Part shown: positions 11,736-22,460 of the stretch, one piece after another
Numbering within the stretch: the first letter of the stretch is position 1
Layout: each line of letters begins with the position of its first letter
Assembly: GCA_014529385.2 (NCBI GenBank)
Contig: CM043944.1
Span: 63,142,248-63,206,247, forward strand
Reading direction: 5' to 3'
Origin: Adiantum capillus-veneris
Taxonomy: Eukaryota > Streptophyta > Polypodiopsida > Polypodiales > Pteridaceae
DNA length: 64,000 bases
Notes under the pieces: generated by a model
What the model was told of the DNA's origin: nothing
The model's database searches: none
The model's input: only the letters and a program-made list of their open reading frames with translations
Translations under genes and position numbers: made by a program

Positions 11736-11953
11736 TTCTCTGAATCTGGCTTTACTCTAATCAACAGGATTTTGGCTCCTGTGTTGCTTTTGCTGCTCAT
11801 TAAGTATCTATGACCTTTTGTATCTACATATAAAACTTTGTCTCCGTTGTAGCCATATAGTTGTAAAATTTGGTCGGTTGCAGCTGCACTTGTGCTGCCA
11901 CTGCTATTGGCTTGTCCTGCTGTATTTGGACTCTCGGATCGATTTGAGTCCAT
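11708..11953 (-). pseudogene. E1 ORF N-terminus
   Basis: The ATG at 11953-11951 opens a frame starting MDSNRSESPNTAG, Ser- and Asn-rich. It reaches LYGYNGDKVLYVDTKGHRYL (11797-11865), the first copy of the repeated motif, and ends at UAG 11708. The adjacent frame continues the protein (VNPSVYLEICTS), so a one-base indel near 11735 is inferred. Other open frames further upstream (12322-12030) are basic and Ser/Gln-rich and may be an earlier N-terminal part; the true start is uncertain. Confidence 0.5.
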
Positions 11954-12339
11954 GTTGGCTCTATCCACAAAAACTGTCAATTGACAAAAGCTAGAATTGA
12001 TTAGCAGAATTTCTCCTGCTCGTACTAGCCTAATCTGCAATTGTATGCGAATTTTTCTCCTGTTTGTCCAATTGGAAGCTAATTTGCAGCACAATTACTC
12101 GCACTAGCCAATTTCTAGCATGCAGAATTTTGGAAATTTGACTGCCGCTGAACTGCTTGGAGTTGGTCGATTTGCTTGCTTTTTTGGTTGATCTGATCCG
12201 CTTTGCGGTGTGCTCCGTTTGCTGTGTTTGCTTGATGTACGACACACTTTTCGTTGCTCTTCAACTTGTTGGCTTTCTAGCTTTTGCTGGCTCGTTCTGG
12301 TTTTTTTGTCTTTTTCTGGCACTTTTGGGAAGTTTCTTT

Positions 12340-13184
12340 TTATTTTTTCTCATTATTTGTGAAATTTTGAATTTTTAAAATTTTTAAGATTTTTTAATGA
12401 ATTTTTCTGGGTTTTTTTCTTTGAATTTTTTGATTTTTTTGGACGATTTTGTACTTTTTGTGATTTTTTTTTCTGGCAATTTTGATTTATCTTAGAGTTT
12501 TTTGAGTTTTTATGGATTTTCTATGTGTTTTTTTTATTTTTGTAACTTTTTTTAAACTTTTTCCATGAATTTTTCTAAATTTTAATGGATTTTTTTGTTT
12601 TTTGAACCTTTTTTTGTGATTTTTTCTGTCAATTTTTCATTTTTATAGAATTTTCTAAGATACATTTATTTTTATTGAGTTTTTTGCTTTTATGATGATT
12701 TTTCTGATCAATTTTGAATTTTTAAACAAATTTTTAAGGTTTTTTTTCTATTTTTCTAGACTTTTTTAAACTCTTTTTTGAAAATTTTATGATTTCTATG
12801 TGATTTTTTATTTTTTGTGGATTATCTTTTTTAAAATTTTGTTCTTTTTATTGGATTTTTTGCGTGTTTGTTTTTCTAAAAAGCCTTTTTTTAAATTTTT
12901 AATTGGTTTTTTTTATAAAAAAAATATTAGAAATGAATTGAAATTAAATCAAAATGAACTTCTACCTAATCGTTGCAGTCTTACCTGGCGTCTCTGGCGG
13001 GGGGCCGTTGGCGTTGACTTAGGAGACGTCCGAGGTGTTGGCGCTCAGGCGTGAGATGCACGTGTTGTAGGTCGGGCCCGACAGTTTGGAGATAGAGAGA
13101 GAGCGCCATGGGCGGGCTTGAGGTGTAGCTACCGCTAGCGCGACTCGCGAGAGGGAGAGAGAGATGGCTTGGCGTGTAGCACTG

Positions 13185-13283
<99 letters not shown>

Positions 13284-15397
13284 GGGAGGATTAGAGAGGG
13301 TTCTTGCGTGGGCAGTGAGGGAACAAGGGAGAGAGAGTTAGAGGGAGGAGAGAGAATGAGAAAATTAGAGAGAGTATGAGAGAGAGAGAAAGAGTGGGAG
13401 AAGTGCACACGGGCAAAATATTTTTCCTAACCGAAAAAAATAACGGGAACTTGAAATTCCACCGGTTTTTAAGTCAAAATTTGAAGCTTTTGTCGTTATT
13501 TACACAAAAACTTGTGTAAATTTTTTCGGTTTTCTTCAAGGCAAGCTCAAAATCTTAAACGGAATTTTAGGATATCAACCGATTAAAATACATTGGACCC
13601 AGTCTTCTTTCTAACACTGCACGCGAGCGAGAGAGTGTATGAGAGAGAGAGAATTAAGAGAGTAGGGGAAGAGAGAGAAAGAGTGAAGGTGGAGAGAGAA
13701 AGAGTGGGTGAGCAGGGTGTGTGTGTGTGTGAGATGGGTGATGTTCCCCCGGAGAGAGAAGAAGAAGAGTTTTTTTTTTTTGTCGACGATAATTATCCTA
13801 GCAGATTGTAAAGCTCTATCCGCCACGGAAATTTTATGCACCGCAAGGCACGGAATCAAAGTCAAGCCCGGCTTTTTCTCAAATTTTTATTTTTTATTTT
13901 TTTATTTCCAAATTTCCAAAAAATACCAAAAATGTCAAAAATAGGCCGAAAATTAGCCGAAAACTCAAAATATTGCCAAAAAATCCCAAAATTTGCCAAA
14001 AAAGTCAAAAAATTCTAGGAATCTTAGAAAATCATCGTAATTCACACTCAAGCATTTTCGATATGCAAAAACACACTGAAAATAGCAGATTTTATCGAAA
14101 ATGCGATTTACGACACAAACATCAACCCGGCCCCTGGAAATAGCAAAACGTTCAAAACTCGACCACGGAGGGTACGAATGTGAACAAAATGATGCCGTAA
14201 ATACGCACAGACAAAATAGCTTGTGAAGATCGCAAAATCAAAGTTTTATGGAATTATCCAAAAATTAAAGCAAAAAATTGCCAAAAATTTGTAAAAATTA
14301 TCCAAAAAATTTCTACAAATTCTTCACACATTGGGGAATGGTGCAGCCAAATAAAATTGCACAAATCACATCAATTTGATTGCCAATAATTTTATAAAAA
14401 AAAACAAGACTAGGCAATTAAACCGGCAAAATTACCGACAAAAATAGGTCAAAAATTGACGCAATTAGAGTGTGTAGATCCCTGTTTTGAGCACAAAAAC
14501 GCAGAATTTGATCATTACACATATCATTTATGCAATCAAAACATTGAATTAACCATGCAAATTAAACACTTTTTTAGGCACACACACACTAAAAAGTTGG
14601 CAGTTTTTACCAATCTTTAGGTGCACACACAAAAGGGTTAAATTTGTCGGATTTGCAATGTGACTTCACAAATCGATAGTTAGGCATGAGCACAACATAA
14701 ATCAATTATCGCAATTCAAAAATCATAACGCACACATTGATTTCTAAGTGCTCAAACATGGGCAAAATAATGCACACACACCTAAAATTAGCATGCACAC
14801 ACCCAATTAGAATGCACACACACTTGATTTTAGTGCACACACACTTGAAATTGACCATCAAAGCATGCAATTAACTCAATTAGGCATCCGATTAGCAACA
14901 CACATTCATCAATTAGCAATTGAAACTTATCAAATTCATGCGCCGCCAATTCTTAAAAATTTCGGCATTACGACGACGTGAAAACGAAAACTCGCAAAAT
15001 TTTCAATCCCTAACATCAACATATCATAGCATTAGATTGCATCACATTACATTGCATCATAGTGGGATATCTACACAATTCTACACGTCTCTAGATTCTA
15101 GGGAGGTTGAGAATACCACCTTAATTACCTTTCCGTTAAAGCTCAATTGAATGTCGAATGCTCCAATCCTTCATAGCACATTAGTAAGTTAGCAAAAATT
15201 AGTCAAATTAGCAAAGGGTTAGTGAGAAATTAGTGTGTGTAAACACACAATTGGCAAGATATGGTCACACATTAGGGAATTATGAACACAATGCTTCATG
15301 CACACACATTCAAAATCCACAAAAATATAAATACACAAGTGAAATTAGTGAGGGAACGCATTCGTTTATGCCATAATTACACTAGCGTAGGCCATCG
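12340..15397 (-). other. E1 5' leader, about 3 kb, non-coding
   Basis: From the PBS to the ORF region. 12340-12960 is extremely T-rich on the plus strand (A-rich in the element's RNA). Then come a GA tract and GA-rich flanks (13080-13410, 13620-13770), and CACACA-rich low-complexity DNA (14500-15350). No coding frame was recognised. Such a long leader is unusual but is known from other large plant Gypsy elements. Confidence 0.6.
13188..13281. repeat. (GA)n microsatellite
   Basis: About 94 bp of uninterrupted GA within the E1 leader, flanked by imperfect GA-rich sequence. Open frames of Arg-Glu and Leu-Ser across it are artefacts. Confidence 0.98.
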
Positions 15398-15415
15398 TCC
15401 CCGACAACGGCGCCA
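15398..15415 (-). other. E1 primer-binding site, tRNA-Asp type
   Basis: The minus strand reads TGGCGCCGTTGTCGGGGA, five bases inside the 5' LTR. It is complementary to the 3' end of plant tRNA-Asp with one mismatch (T for C at position 12). This PBS type is common in Athila/Tat Gypsy elements. Confidence 0.85.
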
Positions 15416-15420
15416 AATGT

Positions 15421-15986
15421 TGGGGGTCCCATCGTTGCAATAGCTCCAATGACAAACAAAATTATCAATCCGGAGGGATGAGCTACCCGGCTAGGGCAAA
15501 GAAACACTCACACAGTTAGTGAGCTAATCGTGGCAACACAAATGGTTAACTCTACGAGGTGAGCTTCTCGGCCTATGGAGGAGCGAAGCCGCAATGAAGG
15601 GCAATCTCCATATCCACTTCTCTTCACCTCTAATCAACCCAATCACACACACTACAATTGCAAGATGCACACAACACTAATCCTATCATGCAACACACTA
15701 ATTTCAAGCACACACACATAAATCTATCGAGCATCACAGTCCAATCAAAGCTACATGCACACACAAGCAAAAGAGGGCAATCACACAAGATTAGAGAGGG
15801 ATTAACCACTAATTAGTTAAGATCTAGTTAATCAAAGCATCATAGGAAATCATAAGAATTAAGAGAGAGGCACAGCGAGAGAGAATGAATCATTGATTAG
15901 TGTTAATCAAGTCTCAGGAGCAAGGAGAAGCTCAAGGACTCCATAACCACACACCTCAAGAGCTCTCACCAAAGAGTGCTCTCAAC
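15421..15986 (-). repeat. E1 5' LTR, truncated
   Basis: Matches bases 1-566 of the 919-bp LTR at 6051 and stops abruptly at the shared sequence GCTCTCAACAAA, after which E2 protease sequence begins. The missing part held the TATA box. The abrupt end marks a deletion or recombination junction with E2. Confidence 0.9.
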
Positions 15987-16519
15987 AAAAGAGCCCCTGG
16001 GTGAAAGCGGCTTTCTGTAGTCTTCAGATCAATCACAATTCGCCCGCTATTTTTCCGACCCGGCAAGGTAAAAACCCCTGTTTCACAATCTTGTTTGGCC
16101 CTGATTGCCAACAACCACGACCTCCCCAGTATAATTGCATATGCATTTTCACCTGCTTTCATAACAAAAAAGTCAATGAGGCATTCGATACCCATAACCT
16201 TCACCTTCACATCTTAGGCCACTCCCAAACATTGAGCTTTGGCATGGTTGGCCATTATCATTCAAACATTTGACCTAACCATAGACTTGATGCCTATATC
16301 TTTCATAGCAGACTCCGTTATCACGTAGATCTGGACACCACCATCGATATAGGCTTGCACCTTCTTCTTCCTTTCTACCAAAACCTCCATCACTCGGAGC
16401 ACTTTTATGGGGCTCCCCACCCTTAAAGCCATATTTTGCACTGCATGTGCATCACCTCTTGCACGGGGTAACCTTGTACTAACACTGGTCGACCAGTGTT
16501 TTCTCAATCTGGGGTTCAA
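15987..16519 (-). pseudogene. E2 aspartic protease, broken
   Basis: The segment 16519-16262 contains AYIDGGVQIYVITESAMKDIG, where I-D-G-G replaces the usual D-T/S-G catalytic motif; E4 has the same form. The next open frame, 16210-15987, holds the second half with AYAIILGRSWLLA, matching the I-I-L-G-x-x-W-L block that closes the fold. UAG/UAA stops lie between the halves. It would have matured the gag-pol polyprotein. Confidence 0.75.
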
Positions 16520-16528
16520 TGCAAGTAA

Positions 16529-17368
16529 CTACCCAAAAGTGATATTAGTTTTTTGTTTTCGAACATCACTTACCAAATCGTATTCAGGGTGACCTTGTCC
16601 TAGCTGAAAATCTGCATGCTTGATCTTCCTTCGCTGTCTCCCTTTGCTTGACTCAGGCTGCTCTTTACTCTCATCCACTTTCTCTTTACCTTTCCTAGCT
16701 CTAATTTCTCCTTTTGTTTCTATCTCCCTTCCTCCTCTTGTTCTCTTATTGGCCATAACATCAAATTCCTGCCAATCAACCCCTATAATATTCACTCTTT
16801 GCACATCATCATTACGTAGCAGAACATGTGGTGCCTGATTTTCAACTGCTTGCTTCTCCCTTTGACCGTTAAATTGTGCTTGTCCTCTGCCTCGACCAAA
16901 TAGAGGGTACATGACCCCTCTTTCCCTCGGCGGATGAGGGTAGTCTAGAGCATAGTGGCCCTCTTCTCCGCAATTATAACTCCCACCAGGTAGCTACCTT
17001 GCCCTGCCTCTTCTTGCTCTTGGTTGTCCTCTGTCCATCACACTCAAGTGTAATTCTTGCATTTTACCACTTAAATCTTGGACAGTATGTACCCATTGTT
17101 GAGGAATTTCCGCCACCCCTCGGTTCCCTTGGTTGTCCGCTTGAGCTTCCTCCCTTGGAGTTGGAGCATGGTTCAAGACCTTCAACTCATACCCCATTGC
17201 GCCTTGCTTGATTTTCTTTTTGATTTTCCTGCTTTTGGCCCGTGCAATAGTGACAGCCCCGTTATGATTTTTTGGGCTTTCAAAATCCACTTTTTCTCGA
17301 ACCTTGGGATGCAAGCACGCCATAAACGTCTTCAACTTGAAATACTCACCGCCACTTGCCAACTGCAA
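16529..17368 (-). pseudogene. E2 gag C-terminus, zinc knuckle and basic linker
   Basis: Two open frames (17368-16994 and 16912-16529) cover the end of gag and the linker to protease. Between them the sequence reads SYNCGEEGHYALDY near 16944-16985. It is a CCHC knuckle in which the first Cys has become Ser and the last Cys Tyr, so zinc binding is probably lost. The linker is rich in Arg, Lys and Glu. Confidence 0.65.
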
Positions 17369-17395
17369 GGCAACTACAAAATCACTCCAATGCTC

Positions 17396-17775
17396 TTAAA
17401 AGCGGGCAAGAAAAACTCCAAATTCTTCGTTCACATCCTGCTTCAAATTTTTCAATTTTGCATCTAAATCAATGAGAGATGCCTCTTTACAAAAGTCCTG
17501 CAAAAATTGAGTCTGGAATGCTGGCCACATAAATCTTGGTTCACCCTCCAATGCATAGAACCAAGTATTTGCCCTTCCTTGCATCAGCAGAGGAAGCGTA
17601 TGCATCTTGTTATCCTACGTAGGCATACGCAATGACAACATATATAGCTCAAAGTCGGCCATCCACTCCTCTGGATCTTCTTCTCTGGTGAAAACCGACC
17701 ATAACCTCTTGCTGCAATCCGTCCTTGATGAAATAATCTTCTTTGAACAAATCCAAAGAGCAATCAGATGCTCCA
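17396..17775 (-). pseudogene. E2 gag core (retrotransposon gag domain)
   Basis: The frame 17605-17396 gives LPLLMQGRANTWFYALEG followed by FQTQFLQDFCKEASLIDL and a final FGVFLARF. This is the standard plant Gypsy gag pattern of a short helix with A-x-x-W-F/Y, then F-x-x-x-F and a conserved F near the end. The N-terminus (17775-17606) contains a DLFKEDYFIKDG stretch starting almost immediately after the PBS. Gag forms the cytoplasmic virus-like particle. Confidence 0.8.
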
Positions 17776-17790
17776 CAGTGGGGGCACCAG
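17776..17790 (-). other. E2 primer-binding site
   Basis: The minus strand reads TGGTGCCCCCACTG, the same as in E4 (45243-45258), a few bases inside the LTR edge. The tRNA it pairs with was not identified. Confidence 0.65.
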
Positions 17791-17794
17791 AAGA

Positions 17795-19853
17795 TGGATG
17801 GGGGGAAAGGGGAACACACCAGGCACAAAATTACAAGCCTCTCTATAGCCCAGGATAACCATTGCACCCCAATCCACTAGAGTTCACCTTTGAAACTTGA
17901 CAATTTGTCTACAAATATTGCAGTCAACCGTGCACACACAACACTTGCACCAACCTAGCCTGCTTTCAACTACCACACAACACAAAGCACTCTCTCTTTG
18001 TCTCTCACTCACACCACAGGTCCAAAGAGGCACACACTTCTCAAATCGACACTACACAACAAGGATAGAGCAAAGACAAGAATGGGGAAATAGAGGACAA
18101 ACATGACTTCAAACTTGGCTATGGCTTCCTTCAACTAATGACAAAAATGTTACTACAACTCCAAGAACTCCCAAGTATCACACGGCTTGGTTACCTCCCG
18201 TACAACAAGCAACCAAATAAAAAAACTACAACTATGGCTGCACCCTTTGTATGACTCTCCTTGTTGAGAGAAAGGCAACCAAAAAACCTTGTAGCAGCAT
18301 CCCCGCTCTTGCCCTTGTTCCGACTTGAGAACTTTGAAGCCTGCCTCCTTCAAGCCAAGAGCGGCCTTTGAGGAAAAAAAATCTCCTCTGTCTTTCGCCC
18401 TTCAAGAACACCCCCAAGCTGCCAAAAAAACCTCTCTTCCTCCTCCTCCTCCGCTCTCCAAGCTCTCTAAAAAACAACTGTCCCCGCCATCCTCCCAAAA
18501 AACCGTTCAAAAAGACCTTCCTAGGGCACGTGCATGGACCCCTCATTTTGGCTTCCTCATCCATTTTTAGACTCCTCCTATGCATGTGATGCTCCCCTTC
18601 ACGGGCTTCCCTTGTCCTCTAAGGCTAGCATGAACCCTCCTTTATCCGGGGCACCAACGACGTAGTCGATGCACCCCATCGTTGTCCTCAAAAGGGTTTT
18701 GGCCAAATGGGTGTGGGAATCATACCGCCACAAGGGCACCATGTCACTGACTCCCTCGCGAGATGCGCTGCCTACGGCTACCAACTGCGCCACTGGAACG
18801 CCCAACGTGACACAGCGTAGAGCCACCAGCTCCCTTCCATATCCTAGAACTCCACGAGCTCCCAAACTACCCCTTGTGATGCTTATGAAGAGTTGGCATC
18901 CCATTACATATACCCCACCATTTATAGCTACGCACTTGCATATGGGATATCCCATGCCACATGGCAGCTGCTGCAGACGGCTCCCCCAAATCCAAAGAAT
19001 TCTCCATAAGTAAACTCAAAATATACACCTTTTTACCCTTTTTTGCTCAGATTGCCACTCATGGCCCGGTGATCCGAATGTCGGACTGTAGATCCTTATC
19101 GAAAGATTTCCTTGCCGGATCCAATTCCCCCTCCATGCAATGCACCCCGGCTATCAAACGACCTCAAACTGCGCGCGTCAAAACTCGCAAGAAACATCAG
19201 ACATCACACTCCTAAGCATTGTTGGTAACTTCAAACTTCAATATTTGCCGGATTTGGACCCTGTTTGAGGTGTAGCCACTTCTTGTTATCTCCTCACACT
19301 ACATACTTGGCATCCAAACCCGGCACAAAATCCAAAGTCATCAGATGGCACATTTACCAAGGCGACCCTTCCAATATAGGCCTGGCCCCTTACAAAACTT
19401 CGTCTGGAAATAACTTGGTATCCGTAGCTCTGATGGATGATTCGAAAGACAGACATGATCCATAAATCAAGCACCATATACCCATGGCTCCAAACCGGCT
19501 CGGGCCACCTCGCATCATTGGGCCTATGCATCTCAGATGTGCAACCACCTTCAACTTCAAAGTCTCGTATCTTGCACACTGTGGCTCCGTTTGAGGAGCC
19601 ATCTTGACCTGCTCCTTAAGCACTTCAAGCTCTATGCATCTAGGCTAAAACCAGCATCTCAAACATTCTTCATCTATCACCCTTCTATCTGGAGCCCTTT
19701 TGGCCTTTAAAACCACATAAAGCACACATTTTCGCTGCCACTTGCCTGCATAAGCTCTTCTCATCTATTCTAGCTCTCTGCCATGCATCCATAAACATAA
19801 ACATCATCGTTCGTACCCTTTGCTAGGATTGACATACTCTGGTTGCACCATCA
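17795..19853 (-). repeat. LTR shared between E2 and E3 (boundaries tentative)
   Basis: Left edge TGGATGG just outside the E2 PBS; right edge CCATCA followed by a pyrimidine run (TTGCCCAACCCCCTT, a purine tract on the minus strand). That gives TG...CA ends over about 2.06 kb. No second copy exists in the window, so the ends are inferred from PBS and polypurine position only. E2 gag lies on the left, while E3 integrase lies on the right and reads towards it. Short open frames inside (for example minus 19623-19286) have no recognised product. Confidence 0.5.
18906..18918 (-). promoter_or_regulatory. E2/E3 LTR TATA box candidate
   Basis: The minus strand reads AGCTATAAATGG, a good TATA consensus, within the LTR and upstream (on minus) of the E2 gag by about 1.1 kb. 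Confidence 0.45.
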
Positions 19854-20329
19854 TTGCCCAACCCCCTTGTTGAACATTCGTGTTCAACCAAAAAGTACCT
19901 TTCTCGGGGGGTTCACCATTCAATACCCCCCTATATAACGTACGTTCACGAAGTATTAAAGAAATCCCTCTTTTAACATGTATGAATGAATAAAATGACC
20001 CCTTTTTATGTAAATTTTCTCAAAATTAAATATAAAACCCCCCTGTTTTAATGTATCTCTATTAAATTGCCTAAAGTTTTGGCATTTTAAACCCCCTCCT
20101 TTCGAACTCACATTCTACATTAACATGATTACATGGTGCATCCCCCGAGGTACCGTTATTCTTTTACCAAATGCAAAAAATTGGAAAACACTATCCAAAA
20201 CTGTGAGCAAATAAAAAAACCTATTGTATATGTCTTATTCGCGGCTAGTGTAAACCTTGTTCAGGCTGGTTGCCCAACCCCTTCTATCAAAACCTGATGC
20301 AGTGTTGGCACCAATTCCCTCTCAAAATA

Positions 20330-20690
20330 TGCCTTGAGACACACACCATTCATCCTGTTCTTGGGAAGACAACCATTTATTGACATCAGCAAAATAAGTA
20401 CCATTAGAAAAGGCCTGATGAAATTTGTAAGGCCCTATCCACTTCTTCTTAAAGTTTTTCTAGAAGGTAAAATCCAGATAGCTTTCATACTTCATGACCA
20501 TATCCCCCTTCTCTATCTACTTCTCTAGCAAGTGTTGGTTGAACTTTGCTATTTCTTTTCTCTCGTTGCTTCGCATAGAAATCTGTTGCCACCTCACGAT
20601 CCATTCTCAGATCTTCAAGACTCGTTATCTTATCCTACCAAACATCTTGGTGGGATTTTTTAACACCGCTTCCTTGCCATAGAACAACTC
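20330..20690 (-). pseudogene. E3 integrase C-terminal domain, broken
   Basis: Minus-strand translation gives YELFYGKEAVLKNPT near 20690-20640 and IGPYKFHQAFSNGTYF near 20390-20440. The latter is the G-P-Y/F signature of the Gypsy integrase C-terminus that binds DNA. Stops separate the pieces, and a GA tract interrupts the sequence on the upstream side. Confidence 0.65.
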
Positions 20691-20695
20691 ATATA

Positions 20696-20798
<103 letters not shown>

Positions 20799-21104
20799 AC
20801 CAAAGAGAAAGAGAGGGGGAGAAGACGAAAAGAGAGAGGTAAGGGTAGAAAACAAAGATAAAGAGAGATAGATTAAAAAAAGTAGAGAAAATATGAAAGG
20901 AAATGTTATATTAAGATTTAGCCACCTTGTAAGAGGTCGTGTATGCCCAAAACACTTATCCAGGTTAGCTTCCCACTCTTCTATCTGTTTATATATTTAC
21001 TTAGTGAGCATTTGGACTATCTGTCCATTTGCACTCTCAACCAAACCATTGCACTGAGGATGGTATGGAGATGAAAATCTATGCTGAATTTCCCAATTTT
21101 TCTA

Positions 21105-21752
21105 CTAGTGCACGCACCAGATTGCTTCTAAAATCTTGATCCCAATCATAAATGAGCATCTAGGGCACTCCAAAGTGGCAACATATGCAATAAAAAACAA
21201 ATGAGCAATTGTAAGGGCCTTTACCTCCTCTACCGCTATTGCTTCAACCCACCTGGTAAGATAATCAATGGCCACCACAATGTAGTTCTTACCACTCGCT
21301 GACTTAGGCAATGGGACGACAACATTCAATCCCCACTTCTCAAGTGCATCCTGAGCTACGATAGCCCCTTGCAGTTCAGCTACTAGTCTCCTTTCACCAA
21401 AGGTTTGGCATGGATGGCATGTTTTGCACCAATAGTGCACATCTCGCACGGTTGAAGGGCACCAAAAACAACCCCTCAAGATGCAAAACAAAACCTGATC
21501 CTTACCCTTATGACCACTTTCCTCATGACACTGTTCCAACACCATGCCGATCTCCTCTTTGTAAAGAACTCTTCTCAACACTCCGTCTCTTTTGTAGGTC
21601 ATCAACTCTTCCCCCACTAGAGTGAATCTGCGTGCCTTTTGAACAACTCTTCTCTTTTGCAGCTTTGGAAACCCCTCCAAACATTGACCTGTACTCAAAA
21701 AATCATCAATCTCCCTGAGAGTTTCACTACTTGCATAAGTAGCCAATGCCAC
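21105..21752 (-). pseudogene. E3 integrase zinc domain and partial catalytic core
   Basis: A 215-codon open frame. The N-terminal zinc domain is intact: His-x-x-x-x-His (HEESGH) and CKTCHPC, the H-H-C-C set. The core begins with IVVAIDYLTRWVEA, holding the first catalytic Asp. The second Asp block should follow after about 55 residues. Instead the frame reads CSFMIGIKILEAI, so catalysis would fail. Integrase inserts the cDNA in the host nucleus. Confidence 0.8.
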
Positions 21753-21960
21753 ATATAGACTTTATACTTGAGTCTGCACTTGACTGGTAGCTAATTGATC
21801 TTCTTCTTGGTTCTGATCTCTCCTGACATGCTTGATCTGCACTTCTTCAAAGAGCTTTAACAGCTTTTTTATGGAAAAAAACCAAATTTTGAGAGAATCT
21901 CTTTTTACCTGCCATTGCCCTAGAAGCTGCTTTATAACTAAGAGGGCCTTTAACTACCAA

Positions 21961-22170
21961 TCAGGAGATGCCAAACTTGACACATTGCTTGAGCCCCAAA
22001 TGGAGTTTCAAGTATTCAACCTGATTATTCGTGTGAACACCCTCTAAACCATAGGCCTTGGAAAAAGTTACCTCACCATGACGAGGATCCTGAATTACCA
22101 CACCACCACCTGCTTTCTGCACAACCCTTCTGTAAGCGCCATCAAACCACATGGTAAAAGCTTCCTTCAA
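21961..22170 (-). pseudogene. E3 second RNase H (Tat-type)
   Basis: The frame reads MWFDGAYRRVVQKAGGGVVIQDP and then HTNNQVEYLKLHLGL. The F-D-G-x-Y-R/S start, A-G-G-V-V and N-N-x-x-E-Y blocks match the extra, archaeal-like RNase H found between pol RNase H and integrase in Tat elements. E4 has the same at 41001-41340. The frame is truncated beyond residue 69. Confidence 0.75.
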
Positions 22171-22269
22171 ATTTGGTTACTCTGCAACATCCTCTTTCAC
22201 CGCCCTTGGATAGATGGATAGGTCCTCATCCTTGCAGCTCCAACACCCATTTCCTTATTCTTCTCCCTG

Positions 22270-22460
22270 ACTGTAGATGAAGCACCAATTGAGGAAAAAA
22301 ATTGTTAGACATGAGCACATAAAACTTTCGCACGATGAAATGCCCTTTATTTTGCGAGGCAAAGAGCGAGGTCATCACCCACTATTCAACTAATGTATAT
22401 GATCTTTCCCCTGCACTAATCACTCTGCTATCAAAATAGATTGTTTTGTAGCACGTACAT
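22270..22460 (-). pseudogene. E3 first RNase H, interrupted by E7
   Basis: Minus-strand reading from 22460 gives LQNNLFDSRVISAGERSYTLVE, then FIVRKFYVLMS. This fits the conserved S-R-x-L-S-x-A-E-x-x-Y-x-x-x-E and the H-Y/F-x-x-x-x-F-x-V region of Gypsy RNase H. E7 begins at 22461, so the domain's N-terminal half lies beyond 32395. Confidence 0.6.
22456..22460. repeat. E7 target-site duplication, left
   Basis: TACAT directly before the E7 LTR; the same five bases follow the other LTR at 32396-32400. Confidence 0.92.

Larger units (their letters stand above)
6051..15986 (-). mobile_element. E1: minus-strand LTR retrotransposon, no RT or integrase recognised
   Basis: Two homologous LTRs bound the element: a complete 3' LTR (6051-6969) and a 5' LTR truncated at 15986. 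A tRNA-Asp-type PBS lies beside the 5' LTR and a purine-rich tract (on the minus strand) beside the 3' LTR. Between them, going down the minus strand, are a leader of about 3 kb, a broken ORF region (about 12.3 to 8.2 kb) with a zinc knuckle, repeated modules and a protease-like end, and then about 1.2 kb of non-coding sequence. I could not find RT, RNase H or integrase motifs. It is either non-autonomous or has lost pol. Confidence 0.8.
15987..17790 (-). mobile_element. E2: gag-protease part of a Tat-like Gypsy element
   Basis: From its PBS at about 17776-17790, E2 runs down the minus strand through gag, a zinc knuckle, a basic linker and protease. It is cut off at 15987 against the E1 LTR, so RT onwards is missing. 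Gag and linker resemble E4 by eye (compare HADFQLGQGHPEYDL here with VADLPLGEGQTAYSL in E4), placing both in one lineage. The PBS also matches E4's almost exactly. Confidence 0.8.

Noticed and set aside
13019-13408. Leu-Ser and Arg-Glu repeat proteins over GA tracts (also at 20625-20855, 33303-33640, 59009-59434)
   Set aside because: Open only because GA/CT repeats contain no stop codons; both strands are open at the same place.
18232-18955. Minus and plus ORFs of 110-118 codons
   Set aside because: They lie inside the presumed LTR, overlap each other on both strands and have biased low-complexity composition.
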